DNA from: Amoeboaphelidium protococcarum | Lineage: Eukaryota > Aphelidiomycota > Aphelidea | Assembly: GCA_023515745.1 (NCBI GenBank) | Contig: JALECJ010000258.1 | Location: 624,501-688,500 of the forward strand | Length of the DNA: 64,000 nucleotides | Reading direction: 5' to 3' | Shown: piece after piece, positions 1-12,143 of the stretch | How positions within the stretch are numbered: the stretch's first letter is position 1 | How the letters are laid out: the number at the start of each line of letters is the position of its first letter | Notes under the pieces: model-generated | Told to the model about the DNA's origin: nothing | What the model saw: only the letters and a program-made list of their open reading frames with translations | The model's database searches: none | Made by a program: the position numbers and the translations under genes

Positions 1-123
1 AATGATGAATGAGATTTAACGAATGACGAGCTTGATGACAACGCGAATAGGTTGAGTGGATATAAAGAAGTTTACCAAAATAGAAAGCTGGGTGATTTTA
101 ATAAAAATACGTGCTATTCGTAC

Positions 124-1428
124 TCATAATTCACTTTTCTTTAAGTGTCTGAATAACGGATGTTCTAATGCAACGTCTATACTCATGCGGATACTGGGGT
201 CTACGAAGAGGCAATTGAGGATAAAGTTTACCAGATTCTCCCTCTATTCCAGTACAAAAGTCGGAAAAAGTGGAATCTATGGGCATTAGAGCCCATTTAT
301 TTGACTCTTATAACGATCACCAGTAATACAGCCGTATAAAATGTCATCAACGATAGGCTCTTACCTCTGTTTATCGACAATAGCCAACGATTCCTAACCC
401 ATAATTGATCCCACGCCAAAATAGAAACTCAGAGTGGTAAGCCCTAAACTATATATATCCTCATTAGCAGCGGCTTTATAAGTTCTTTTGCGAGTGAGTG
501 TCATAAACTTGGATGTACCTCCGGAAGTTAGTTCCGAAACTTTAGACACAAATCCCAAATCAATGAGCACCGCGTCAAATCGATCTCCATTGCGGCGAAA
601 CATGATGTTATCAGGTTTGACATCATTATGAACGTATCCTTGCAATGATAGATGCTACAGAGCCAACAGAATTTAATATATCCATCTGACAAAATCTTGG
701 TATTCTGCATATTTCTGGACCTGACGTAAGCCATAGAGGATACTGTACGAAGCACACAGCATACCATTCCATTTAAACTTTAAAAGCGGAATATTAAAAT
801 ACTTTTTGCCTGGACTTTCGTAACGTTACATTCGACTGCTAATTTCGTATTCTGTAGATAAGCCTTCGTTGGCTTTTTATTATCGCCCTGCATCTGTCAA
901 CTTGTCATCTGCTCTGGCATAGGAGAAGGCTACTTTTAGGGCAACCTTCTTCTGGTGCTTGTGATCAAAGGCTAGCGCGACATCAGAGAATGCTCCACTG
1001 CCTAGACGAGAGAGTATTTCAAATCTAAAGAGCAACACATCGCCAGCCTTGTATCTATTAGCAATCTTTCCCTATAAACTATATGATTAATGTAGATCAC
1101 CTTTGAAGCATTAGGTTAATCTGCCGAAACAAGAGCGGCTGGATTTTCTAACAGACGCGTCTAATTGATAGAATGCAACGACTCGATGCCTTTCTATCAA
1201 AGCTCTATCGTCGTCATTAATACAGCCCGAGAATTGCTCAAGCATTAAATTTAGAGGTATAGGCTTCTTGGTCTTTTCAAACTTTTTTATATCGCAATGC
1301 TGTTGCACACCAGATGATGATTGCCTAGTATTTGGTTGAAACACTGATGACCATTTCATCGCAGTCAGACCATGGATCAATAGCACGACGCATAGCAATA
1401 GCAACCACTGCTTACGAATAAAGGGCAT
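124..1428 (-). CDS. Signal-peptide protein kinase-like protein A (first of a tandem trio)
   Basis: With TAR=Gln the frame is open for 434 codons to a TGA at 124-126. An N-terminal hydrophobic segment (about residues 7-24) looks like a signal peptide. A Cys-containing region of about 75 residues follows, then a kinase fold: glycine loop LGSGAFSDV, VAIK-type lysine in VALKVAF, catalytic loop HNDVKPDN and metal-binding motif DLG. HRD has become HND and DFG has become DLG, but the catalytic Asp, Lys and Asn remain, so activity is possible. The usual APE segment is not recognisable. The end resembles the normal kinase C-lobe (VALEHPLF). The family is unassigned; a secretory-pathway location is inferred from the leader. 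The two upstream genes on the same strand are paralogues. Confidence 0.8.
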
Positions 1429-1656
1429 TTCGTATCTAAATAGTCTTCTTTATATTCTTTGCCAATGAAGTAAATAGGAATTTCAATTGATTATTCCAAA
1501 ATTCCATTTAATAACGTGACGTGTCTCCTCGTGGTTATTGAAGTCGTGTTTGAAAGCGCGGCACAGTATTACAGTTACAAAGTGAGCAAAAATCTTATAG
1601 AATTATACTTTCAAAATATTGTATTTAACAGCAAACAATGTAGATAACCATCATCA

Positions 1657-2994
1657 TCATAGAGAACGTTTGTCCAGTTTATGAAATAGAGGATGTTCTA
1701 ACGCTTAGTCTATAGTTATACGAGTCTGAGGATCAACAACGAGACACCACGCAATTAAATGAGCCAACTACTTTCGATATTGTTCATCTTATATAAAGAT
1801 TTGAGGATACATGCCCTCTACATACCTCATCATAGAGCGTCCAGATCGAGGTGGACTGATAAGATTATAGATGGCTATATATCCTTGTTCAAAACGTTAA
1901 ACGTTACGGATAGCAAAAGAATGCTGATCTTGAAATTCCAACCGGTTGAGGACAAAGTTGATCAGAGTCAGTCCAAAACTGTACATATCTTCATTAGCCG
2001 TGACTTTACCAGTCTATATTCTATAAGGAGACGCAAATTCGACAGTTCCCCCATTGCTATCACCACCAATAGGCTAACTCAAAGCCAAGTCATTAATCAC
2101 CGCTTCATAACCATTGATAGGTGACAATCGGAACAAGATATTCTCAGGCTTTATATCATTATGAACCAGACCAGCTAAGTTCATATGTTTGAGAGCCAGA
2201 AGAATTTAATAAGCCCAGCGCAGAAGATTGCTGAAATTCGCGTATTCTAAAGCCAATTCATAAGGCTTCAAACGGTCAAATACAGCCATCTAGATCCCTC
2301 TCCACTTAAACGTGTCACGAGGAGGATTAAAATACTTCTTACCAAAACTATCAACGCTATTTAATATTTCATGTACTTCAACTTCCTTTACAATCTAATC
2401 ATTGGCCTTATCCCAAAGCTTATCGAGATTAAATCCATTATGGGCTAAATCATGTGCATTGATACGGGCCGCCTTTAATGCCATATTACGTCTAATCTTG
2501 TAATCATAAACCAATGCCACGTCAGCAAAACCGCCCGCTCCCAATTTACTCAGCACTTAATACCTGAAGGCCAAGACGTCACCACCAGTAAAACCACCAG
2601 TTATAGTCCTGTGGTAGTCCACTTTCAATGGCTCGTCGCGTTCATCTCCACCGCCACCAAAACACTGACCAAATTTGGATAAGCACGATCGATGTTTCAC
2701 CAAGACGGATTGACTCAGCTGGTAGAATTCGCGAATGTCATTAACTTTAATGTCACGAACCTCATAAATAGTTAGGCAGCCTCTGAATTTCTATAAAAAT
2801 ACATCCAAACCAATAGGCTTCTTCATGCGTTCAAACAAGCCCACATTGCATTTCCCGTGAATTAATTCACTGACCTAGTCGCCAAATTTAGAGAGTCTAT
2901 TCTATTTGTTTGATTGCTGCTAAGAGGTCAAAGTGCCGCCCACCAGTAGTTGCAATGTCGCCAGCAGAGCTGTAATCAGTACTAAAACTCTCAT
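1657..2994 (-). CDS. Signal-peptide protein kinase-like protein B (tandem paralogue)
   Basis: An intronless frame of 445 residues ends in TGA at 1657-1659. The ATG at 2994 is followed by a clear leader (VLVLITALLATLQLLVGG). A Cys-bearing N-terminal region shares with its neighbours the pattern C-x4-F, KPI, GC and FYQL. The kinase domain has LGAGGFADV, an ALKAA lysine, HNDIKPEN and, in place of DFG, DLA. The C-lobe contains EDMYSFGLTL and the closing helix DQALEHPLF. Loss of the DFG glycine together with the HND change suggests weak or altered catalysis, though the Asp residues are kept. It lies between paralogues A and C on the same strand, consistent with tandem duplication. Substrate and compartment are not known. 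Confidence 0.8.
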
Positions 2995-3257
2995 TTCTAA
3001 ATTATACCAGCTAATCTATAGAAAGAGGCGTTTAAAGTACAGTCTAGTTATGAAAAATAAAAACTCTCCACAGGATTCTCACGCTTTTACGCGCGTTGTC
3101 TCATGTGAAAATCAAATCGGCTGACGCGACGCGACCAGCTGATGTCACATCGTGTAATCTCACTACATTGTATCAATCTAAACCACTCAAATTTGCCTAC
3201 TAGAACTATAAGTAGTATAATGAATAAGTATATTTATTCCGAAAAAACAATCTAAAT

Positions 3258-4754
3258 TCATGAGCCTCCTCTTACTTTCTAAAATTACTAAAATAACGGC
3301 ATATTGAGTGCATCATCAATGGAGATTCGACGTTTGCTGTTTTCATATAGAGTCAGAGCAATAAACTAAGCCAGTTGATCCTATGTTTCATCATCAGGTA
3401 TGGCAATACGAGGCGACCTTTTAAAAATGCATTTGAGATTGCTCGATTTAACACTTAAACCGCCACTAGTAGACCCGTGATTGTGAGGCAAGTTGATCGA
3501 CTCTAATGACAACTTTTAAAGCTGCTTGCCGTTACTATCAGGATCATCTTTATAATCATCATAATTGGAGAGAGTGGGAGCATCATGCACAGCGCCAGAT
3601 AAGCAATCCTTAATCATAGTTAACGTCCTCTAAAATCCGTCACTATCATCATCACGAATCATGAGTCGTTTCTGATTTTTTTAATAGTGCGTCCCAAATA
3701 CGAAATTAAGTACAGTAAGTCCCAGGCTAAACATGTCATCATTAGGCATAAGCTGAGTCGCTGACCATTGCGAATAAGGAGTGGAAACGAACAGTTTCGT
3801 GCCAACTATTCCAGTACTGCCAACCTCCTTGCATAAAGCCAAATCATTTAACACCGCGTCATATCGCCCATTTTCAAGTCTAAATAAAATGTTATCTGGC
3901 TTTATGTCATTATGCAAGTACTAGTTCATCATCAGATGCTTCATTGCCAGCAAAATTTAGTACGTCCACCTAATCAAATCAATATGCGTAGCTCGTTTTA
4001 TAGCAGACTTATACGAATGCAGTTTTGTAAACACCGCAACAACTTGCCCATTCCACTTGAAATCATCAAGTACAGGATTAATGCACTTTAATCCCTAGGA
4101 TTGATATCTTTGAATTATATGGTTGACTTTAATTTCATTGATCAATGCATCGTTGGCAGAGGATTAAGGATTACTCAATTTAAGTTTACTGGCAAAAGCA
4201 GGCTCAATATAAGCAATCTTGAGCGCAACCTGCATACCATCGCTACCATCAACGGCACTTACTACCATAGCATTACCACCAATGCCTAGGCGACCAGACA
4301 CGCGATACCTAAACTTTAAAACACTCCATACACGGTAGTACCCAGCGATTATTATACGCTCATCTTGATTCGTACGATCATTTTATTAGCCACCATTAAA
4401 GCAGCGACGAAATATTCCACCACAACCCACGCGGCCATTCTGCGCTCTATTGAACGATTGATAGTCCCCATTGACGAGATAAAACTAATCCAACTCATTT
4501 TCTCTAATATCACGCCTCTCCTGCGCTGAGATGCAACCAGGAAATCGCGACTGCATATCCTCCAGAGACACTGGCTTTGGCTATTTATTAAAAGCTTTCA
4601 CATTACACTTGTTCAATTTTGTATTTTTATGAGAATTAGAAAATATCAAGCTACAATGCGCAACACAGAGCCCAACATCCATCATCGATTAAACGCCATG
4701 AATAAGCAGCATCACCATCAGCACAGCTAATCTCTGATTCCATCCAAACATCAT
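3258..4754 (-). CDS. Signal-peptide protein kinase-like protein C (tandem paralogue)
   Basis: The frame is open for about 498 residues and stops at TGA 3258-3260. The start at 4754 was chosen because it gives a leader (LAVLMVMLLIHG) like that of protein A; in-frame ATGs further upstream at 4763-4778 are alternatives. After a Cys-rich region (CNVKAF, KPVSLE, FPGC) the kinase-like domain shows LGIGGNAMVV, VALKIAY, HNDIKPDN and NDLAL in place of DFG. This copy carries an extra loop of about 90 residues in the C-lobe (roughly plus positions 3400-3670). Key acidic residues are kept but the activation segment is degenerate. It is probably a divergent or regulatory luminal kinase; function is inferred only from the fold. 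Confidence 0.75.
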
Positions 4755-5033
4755 CTGTATCATCATCTACACCATCATCAAAACAAAAAGAAATCTAAAG
4801 CAATTGTTGTCTAGGATATCACGATATTTTGTTTACTAAAAGATTGATTAAAAAAAAGAAAATATTCTATATTGACATGCAGAGATTGACCCCCTACTCT
4901 CCTGCTGATCAGCCATCTCATGATTTTGTAATCGGCCAATAATAACATTTCTCTTTTTCATTGTACGTCAGTCAGACAGCTGTAGTTACTTACTACTTGG
5001 GCAAAATTAATTTAAATCAGCCACACTATTATA

Positions 5034-6635
5034 ATGTTTAATCACAGTGAAATCATACGGCTGATTAATAAGTAAGATGCTTTGGATAATGTACAGTCTG
5101 AAATCTCAAAGGTGAAAACTATAATTGAAGAATACGAATTACTCAAGTTGTCAATACCTACAGAGAGTAATGCGGTAATCAGTGATATGAATGAATTGAA
5201 CTTCTTCAGTGACAAGCATTAGTAATTGAACGCGTTAAATTAGAAGCTATATTAATTACGTCTTGGTGGTGGAGTATTCCTACTGGCTGACAAAAGTAAA
5301 CACTTGATTGATCATGAGTTGGTCAAGATTTTATATATATCTAGTGCTGGTCAATTGAAAGTATTCACGTATGCCAACATGAATGATCTCTTTAGTAAAT
5401 TTACAGCTGGAATGACTTCATTTACTCTACAGGATATCCAGTCGCTGCGTGTATCATTAGACAATTTTGATGAATCTGTGTTGGAAGATGTGGTACACAA
5501 TGTATAGTCTATCCGGTAGAGTTAGTAGGTGGCAGATGGGAATATAACAGGCTATGAAGTGAGAATATATTTTAAGCGAGGAAGGAGAAGACTTGTATCG
5601 TTTACCAAAGACTCCTAGTTGGAATTGACTCTTGGCGCTCACTTATAGCATTATAACGTGAAGAAACGCGTATTTATTTAGTCTATTGGTGCATTGTGTA
5701 AAGATTTAAAGAACTGCCGCAGTTTCGCTGATACCAAATTAGATGATGGTCAAGGCCGTCGAATATGTATTGCTCTTTTGAGAAGACTATGGACCGCTTG
5801 TCTAGTAGATGTGAAGGTGCCAGAGATTGACAATGAGAATGATTAACTCGATAATGATCAGTGGAAGCGTATTGGTTTTCAGACTAGTTAGCCTATAAAG
5901 GATTTTAGAGGTATGGGTCTCTTGGGTGTATGGTTGTTGGTGTATCTGGCTGAATCCGTTGTTGTATAGCCGTCTTAATAAAGATTTAATTGGAAAGGTG
6001 ACCCTGTGTAATCTTATGACAGAGTATTTCATAATACTGGTTGGATTCAGAGGCACATTATTCAATAGGATAACCGTGGTGTGACATATCCTTGGGCAAT
6101 CGCTGGATTTAACGTTGGCTCTATGCTTTTACATAATATTTTGCACATTAGTGATCAACGATTAGACTAGCACTTTACTGCTGATGTTTGGAATTCTCCT
6201 GCTGTTGATTTTCTGGCTGCTGTTGAATCTTATGAGATGCAGTAAGACGGTCGACGCGTTGTACCTCTTCAATCCTATGCTTTCGAAGAGTTGTTCTGTT
6301 TAGCCATGGAAATGGTAGATAGAATCTACGTCCGTGATCAGTGTTCTTACATGGATTTCCCTGCCGTACTGAAAAGAGTTGAGTTGACGTTAAAGTCTTG
6401 GTTTGATCCTCAGTACGCTATCCCGTAGAGTCACCACCACCGCCTCCATCACCATCACTCTTAACCATCTTAGAATACTGGTCACAGATCAGTCGCTGCT
6501 GATATTAACTCTAATGGACAATCGGCAACTACACGCTTTGTGAATAGTGTTTTTAAAAGAAGGAGTAATAGTCATCAGCTGCTATAAATGACTGATCTCT
6601 GGTGTAAGTTGTAGAAAGAGTATCCAATCCAGTGA
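5034..6635 (+). CDS. ELMO-domain protein
   Basis: A 533-residue intronless frame runs from ATG 5034 to TGA 6633-6635. The centre (about residues 275-400) matches the ELMO/CED-12 domain: WKRIGFQTSQPIKDFRGMGL, then a long helix and PWAIAGFNVGSMLLHNIL. In known families ELMO domains act as ELMOD-type GAPs for ARL/ARF GTPases or in DOCK-linked Rac signalling. The N-terminal 250 residues are divergent and partly helical, and I recognise no PH domain. Near residues 465-475 there is a His-rich patch. An ARL5 gene lies elsewhere in this window, but a functional link is speculation. The exact subfamily (ELMOD or ELMO) is undecided. Confidence 0.75.
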
Positions 6636-6717
6636 AGATACTATGCACTATAGCAACTGTTCGTTTTGGAAATAATACAATGTCAAATTATGTGTGGTCG
6701 TAAAGAAAATATTATAT

Positions 6718-7962
6718 TCAATAAATTCCAGGTAAAATTCTGTAGGGAACTCTTGACCTGTACTATTTCCACAGCTTGCCATACTTTTTAGAGCACTTGT
6801 CATCATCTCTCCAATCTCTATGTATTAGGAGCAAGAACAGATAGATTGGATAAAAGTATGGAATGAAAGACAGGAATCTCAGACCACACGGTAGAGCATA
6901 TGAAGCAGCCAGAATCAAATCACCCAAGTAGTTGATATGAGATGCCAGTCCCCACCATCCAGACACCAATAATCTGCCGCCAATAACTTCAGGCTCACGA
7001 CCCCAAATCAGTCCACTTGGATCCTTCTTAAAATTGTGCTTCTACCAATTAGCGAACCTGAAGATTACATAACCAGTCAGGAAGGTGATAACACAAAGAG
7101 TCGCTTATACTGAACTAAACGGCACTACCGCAACCTTTTCCTCTGTTAGAAACCACAGCTAAAGAGTAAAAGTGAATGGTATAAAGCACAAGTCTCCCCA
7201 TACGAGCATAAATCCAAATTTCTCTGCAATGATATCCCAGGTGGACGTGACAAACTCTTCAAATAAAAAGTAGTCAATCACGTACCAGTTGGTGAACACT
7301 TGATACAACACCATAGGCACACTTACTGCGCCATTGTTCAGCTCGTAATGTTTAGCCAGGAAGGATAGATTTATAAAGAGCCACAGCATCATTGACGGTC
7401 TCAACCAGAAAAAGTTCAACTTTAATCCAAGCACTTCAGGCACCAACTCCTGGCCCATAACGAAATCCTCTATAACACCGGCACCTGACATCATATTCCT
7501 GGTCCTGCCTCTGATGAATAGATACAAGCTGACTGCGAACGCAATATAATGTGCCAGAACCAGAAGAGAGGAGAACTCATCATAACACAGCGTGTACTTG
7601 ATCACACCATAGTAACTCAGGCCAACGTACAGCGCAACAGTCGCAATCAATGACGACAGGCCGTTGCAGTAAAACTTTATAACACGCCCATCTCGTAGCG
7701 GCGGAGACTGACAGACGTAACCAGGCATTACAAACGACAGTAAATACAGCCAGGCGAAATAGGCAGCCATCGCTTTACACGCATATGTAGATGGAATAAG
7801 AGCAGGCACGACGTAGATTGAAGTCTGCTGCTGTAATAACGAGAGCAAAATCTATGGGCGCGTTTAAAGAAACAGCACTATGTCCAACCCAGTGACCCTT
7901 TAATACTCATACATGGCTACAGACACGGCCACAGCAATCGCTGCATAACATTGAGCCTTCAT
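6718..7962 (-). CDS. Sterol C14-reductase family enzyme (ERG24/TM7SF2/DHCR7 type)
   Basis: A 414-residue polytopic membrane protein, complete from ATG 7962 to TGA 6718-6720. The C-terminal part carries the family signature: GFMLVWGDLCFIPF, LLVSGWWGLASHINYLGDL, then PYFYPIYL, HRDWRDDDKCSKKYGKLW and closing PYRILPG. These motifs form the NADPH and sterol site of ERG24/LBR/DHCR7 reductases in the ER. GFML and the loop around it look closer to Delta14-reductases than to DHCR7 (which has GWYL), so Delta14 reduction in sterol synthesis is the best guess. About nine hydrophobic segments are visible. It is divergently transcribed from CDKAL1 across about 320 bp. Confidence 0.85.
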
Positions 7963-8281
7963 TTACTTTCGCCCTATGGATGTAAAGACCAAATTTAACT
8001 TTAACTGCCTCAACAACGGAGCGGGTTAATTCAAAGAACTCCTGTACTGTTTAAGTTCAGTCTACTACTTCTCAGTTGGCAGAAAATCTCTGAGGATTTA
8101 GCTGAAACGCGCGCTCTTTCAGTTCTCCGATTAGAACGCGCTTGTAGAAGGATTACGCGAAAACTCTCAAGCTTCCTGATATAAGTGTGTGTCTTTACTT
8201 TGGACTTAATAACGTGCGATAATTGATAACATTGCGTATTGTGCAAAAGTCAAATATATAAGAATAATTATAGCGATAATA
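7963..8281. promoter_or_regulatory. Divergent intergenic region (probable shared promoter)
   Basis: This 319-bp gap separates the start codons of the sterol reductase (minus) and CDKAL1 (plus), so both promoters must lie here. I see AT-rich stretches near 8250-8275 but no motif that I can name, and no coding frame with protein-like composition. Confidence 0.5.
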
Positions 8282-10039
8282 ATGGTGGTGGATATTGAGG
8301 AATTGAATTTGTTGGATAACGCGTCGCATGTAAATCCATCAGCTGTGGTGGAAAATGATTATCATAACATTAGTAGTGATCAATTGACGTAAGATAGAGT
8401 TACAGTATATCTAAAGACTTGGGGATGCTCTCATAACAATAGTGATGGCGAGTATATGGCTGGACTTTTGGATGAAGCTGGTTATCGCGTCATTTTGGGT
8501 GATAATGAGAAATTAGAGGCGTAAGTATGGGTATTAAATGGATGCACTGTGAAATCGCCATCAGAGAGCACATTCCATAATGCTATAAATTTGGCGAAAG
8601 CTAATGATATAAAGTTGATACTTACTGGATGTGTTCCACAGGCATCATTGCAAGTATACTCCAATTATTCTATTGTCGGTGTACAATAAATTGATCGAAT
8701 TGCGGAAGCTGTGGAAGAAGTTCTCTAAGGTAAGTAGTTCAAGGCGATTTAGAACAAGTTTGCCAACTCAGATTCTTCTGATAGCTTATAAAACAATAGT
8801 AAAAGACATCGTAAAGCAGGTGGAGCCAAATTGTAACTACCCAAGATTAGAAAGAATCCATATGTGGAGATAATTCCCATCAATACAGGTTGTCTGAATT
8901 AGTGTACCTATTGCAAGACCAAGCATGCGCGTGGGGATCTTGGATCTTATTCTATTGCGGAGATTGTAGATCGTGTGCAGCAAGTTCTGCATGAGGGCGT
9001 AGTAGAGATTTGGCTCACGTCTGAAGATTTGGGCGCGTATGGTCGCGATATTGGTCATACTCTACCAGATCTTCTTCGTGAAGTTGTACGTGTTGTGGCT
9101 GAATACAACGATGCTCATGGTTTCCGCGTAATGATACGCTTGGGTATGACTAATCCTCCGTATATATTGGATGATGTGGAAGCTATAGCTCAAATACTTA
9201 ATAACAAGTACGTGTACAAGTTCCTGCATATCCCCGTACAGGCTGGTAGTAATCTGGTGCTGGGTGACATGAAGCGAGAGTACACTATTGAAGAGTTCAA
9301 GTATCTCACTACTTACTTGAAAGATAACGTACCTGGAATATCTATTGCCACGGATATCATTTGCGGATTTCCTACAGAAACGGATGAGGATTTCTTAATG
9401 TCTCTGGATGTTATAGATTGGCTCAAGCCTTCTGTACTCCATATCAGTCAGTTCTATGCACGTCCCAATACTGTGGCGGCTGCGATGGACCGTCTTCCTA
9501 ATCAGACAATCAAGGATAGAAGTAGATAGATGACTCAACTCTTTTATTCGTATGAAACTTATAATGAATCTGTGGGAACTGTTTAGGAAGTGCTTGTGAC
9601 TGAGGTATAATAGAAGAATAAGAGTGGATCTACTCAGAATGCTCCTGAAGATGTCTCTAGTGATGGAAAGCTTAACAACTGCTGGGTGGCACATGACTAA
9701 TTCTATAGACAAGTCTTGATTGCTAGAAGAAGTAGCTTATAGGAACAGGATACGTAATATCTTGGCATGTTGTGCAAGGTGAAGATTATTAACTGCGGCA
9801 AGTTTTATCTAATCGGAGAGTTGATAGAAGAGCCGCGCAATGCCAATGTGTAAGTATAATAATCATCCGTGATGCTGCATAGGACTGGTCATAACAATCG
9901 TACTGTTGAAGTGACGCGGCTGAAAGTTAAGCAAAACAACACCAAGTGGAGTGTGAAAGAACAGATACTGTTGTCTGTATTGATCAGTTTACTGGCGGTA
10001 TACATTGCTCTGAGGTTTTAATTGGTGCAAATTGATTGA
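8282..10039 (+). CDS. CDKAL1: CDKAL1-type tRNA methylthiotransferase (ms2t6A37)
   Basis: A 585-residue intronless frame. The N-terminal MTTase domain starts [20 protein letters not shown]. The radical-SAM motif [15 protein letters not shown] places the iron-sulfur cysteines at residues 204, 208 and 211, followed by the hallmark [20 protein letters not shown]-like region and a C-terminal hydrophobic anchor (about [17 protein letters not shown]) complete the eukaryotic CDKAL1 layout, which sits in the ER membrane with its catalytic part in the cytosol. The enzyme adds a methylthio group to t6A37 of tRNA-Lys(UUU). In-frame TAG within CLN-Q-C is a conserved Gln, which supports the reassigned code. 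The stop is TGA at 10037-10039. Confidence 0.95.
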
Positions 10040-10223
10040 AATAGGTAGATTGATGCTTTACATAATTAGAAACAAGTAGGAATTCATTCATTGCAACAAG
10101 ATAAATCGTAAATGCCTAGATCTAGGCTGACGGCTCATACTTATAGTGCGGTAGATATACGTACAATACTTTAGGCAAAGGCTTTTTACGGAAATTGGAA
10201 ATGACTAGGGAGACAGCCATCGC

Positions 10224-10332
10224 GATCGTACAAACAATGGAATCTACACCTTTCTACCCCGAAAAACTACACCTTTCTACACCTTGACAACACTCAGCGA
10301 GAACAGTGTTGGATCGTACAAACAATGGAATC
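10224..10332. repeat. 21-bp direct repeat pair with a nested pyrimidine repeat
   Basis: The 21-bp word that begins GATCGTACAAACAATGG occurs at 10224-10244 and again at 10312-10332. Between them a shorter word (ACACCTTTCTAC) occurs twice, near 10245 and 10269. Both are exact by eye. No transposon ends or coding frame accompany them. Confidence 0.7.
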
Positions 10333-10443
10333 AACTGTATGTGTCTAACGTGTCTTGATTTCAAGTTTGAAGTACAAGACAAGATGATTTTCGCAATTTA
10401 TTATTGACTGGCTTTACATTTACTACCAGACAGCTTTATATAA

Positions 10444-10515
10444 AAAACTTGAGATGTTGTTAAACCAGTTCTGACAAAACTTGAGATGTTGTTAAATCAG
10501 TTCTGACAAAGCTTG
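10444..10515. repeat. 32-bp tandem repeat, two units plus a partial third
   Basis: A unit containing ACTTGAGATGTTGTTAAA and CAGTTCTGACAAA repeats with a 32-bp period. The first two units differ at one base (C or T before CAG), and a third begins with GCTTGAG. It lies about 130 bp upstream of the COA6-like start. Confidence 0.8.
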
Positions 10516-10643
10516 AGCTAATTTATTAAGCTACGTCTTTTCGATCAATACTGTACTGTTTCTCTTTACCTTTCTTCATCTGATATACGAATCCATAGTT
10601 TAAAAAAATAGCCTCTTTAGCTACGTATAATATAACGCCGACA

Positions 10644-11083
10644 ATGACTACACCATTAAATCGCGATGAACGATCAAAGTGCTATACATCTAGGGATGCA
10701 TTCTTTAAATGTATGGATAAACATGATTTAATAACCAGCGATATGCAGACGATAGATGATCTGATGCGAGATCCTATTCTGAATCCATTTGCGCGTACTA
10801 TCAAGAGGGATACTTTATAGAATACAAAATCTTTTGTAGTAATGCCCGACGAATGTCAGCGTCTATTACAATAATTCTAGCGATACTGTCCAGCCTCATG
10901 GGTAATAATAATACTTTATCATTATCCTTATATGATATCCTTAATGTCTTGTCTACTATCGTCCAATGTGTGTAGATTAATCATTTTGAAAAGTTGAGAT
11001 AGCGTGATTTTGTTGTGCGGGAACTGGATAGAATGGGCATCAAGCCATTGAATTAGTCAACATATGGTGGTGGATAATAATGA
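10644..11083 (+). CDS. COA6: COA6/COX6B-like CHCH protein
   Basis: Two exons, 10644-10901 and 10976-11083, with a 74-bp intron (GTAATA...TGTGTAG, phase 0), encode 121 residues. The first cysteine pair is C-x9-C in SKCYTSRDAFFKCMDKH and the second is C-x10-C in DECQRLLQQFQRYCPASW. Across the splice site the reading continues INHFEKLRQRDF, matching the COA6 pattern after CPxxW. COA6 is a mitochondrial intermembrane-space factor for copper delivery to cytochrome oxidase. Unusually, about 47 residues separate the two cysteine pairs, where COA6 normally has about ten. The last codons are TAA TAA TGA, read Gln-Gln-stop. Assignment to COA6 rather than COX6B is likely but not certain. Confidence 0.75.
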
Positions 11084-11132
11084 TAATGATAGAAAAATTA
11101 ATGAATTTGTATAGAATTAGATGAAGCATGTA

Positions 11133-11937
11133 TCACTTTTATTACTATTATTATGATGATGAGTCTTTGTCGCTTTGTAAATGACTAGAAATGCTGCTTG
11201 CCTTAATTTTTGGGATTGGAGAGTATCGATTATGCTTCTTGTATCTATCCTCTAAACTTTGGGTTGTAGCTTCTTCACTATCCTGTTACTTTCTCTTATT
11301 ACCTGTGGGTGATTACGCGTCTTATAATTTCTACAACTCTATTATTATATTTAAATGTAATCAATCCATAAGCAAATACAATGGCGCGTAAAAATTACCT
11401 CAATGTCAGCATTGAAGGACTTGTAAGATGAACGTCCAGCTATAAGTCTACTTTCGACATCTTTATCATTCTAATTATATCCACTATTATTATTCGTAGA
11501 AGTAGCAGTAGTCAAAGTGATATTCTTGTATGACATTAAGGATGCATAACTGGATTCCTTTTTAAATCGCCTCGTCTATCCAGTTTACTATTAGACTTTA
11601 ACCGCGGGTAATTCCCACATCAGCGATGTATCAGATTTAAGATTATTATTATTACTAGGCGCACTCTATCCACTCTAGCTTTATGCAGTGCTTCCCTTAT
11701 TATCCTCTGAATGATCAGCGTTTTTGATGTCTATTCTAGATGATTATGATAATTATTCAGTTGATTGTGAAGAAGCACCTCGATTCATAAACTACACTAT
11801 GCATTCTGATTATATAGATTGCGATAAGATAGTTAGTTGAATACCTTCATAGATTTAAGTCGACCCGATAGCTGTTTATTTTCTGATTACTTTTACTACC
11901 TTTAGCCATCATCAGCGTTATTCGACCTGTTGATCAT
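11133..11937 (-). CDS. Ser/Gln/Asn-rich protein of unknown function, three exons
   Basis: No family is recognised. Exons 11845-11937, 11399-11791 and 11133-11330 join through introns of 53 and 68 bp, both GT...TGTAG and phase 0, giving about 227 residues. The protein is hydrophilic and rich in Ser, Gln and Asn, with basic patches such as TRRFKKES and a Gln run before the TGA. The model rests on frame continuity and on the TGTAG acceptor rule seen elsewhere in the window, not on homology. It is convergent with the COA6-like gene: the two stops are 49 bp apart. It could be a regulatory or disordered adaptor protein, but nothing in the sequence tells which. Confidence 0.6.
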
Positions 11938-12143
11938 TTTCTATCAATATTACTCCAGTCTCTTTGTTAAAGTGAAAATGAGAAAATTCAAAATGAGATG
12001 TGTTTAACTATTAGAAGAAATATGTTAACGATATTTAAATGGAATAATAAAGATTTAAAAAATGTTATCATTTGTTCAAATCATAGATCAATTCATTATA
12101 TCCTCTTCAAATATAAAATATATCTTTGTGGATAAAATCACGT

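Larger units (their letters stand above)
10040..10643. other. Non-coding spacer with repeats
   Basis: This gap of about 600 bp between CDKAL1 and the COA6-like gene has no convincing coding frame. It holds two separate repeat families, listed below, and A/T-rich runs near 10590-10640, just before the next ATG. Confidence 0.6.
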
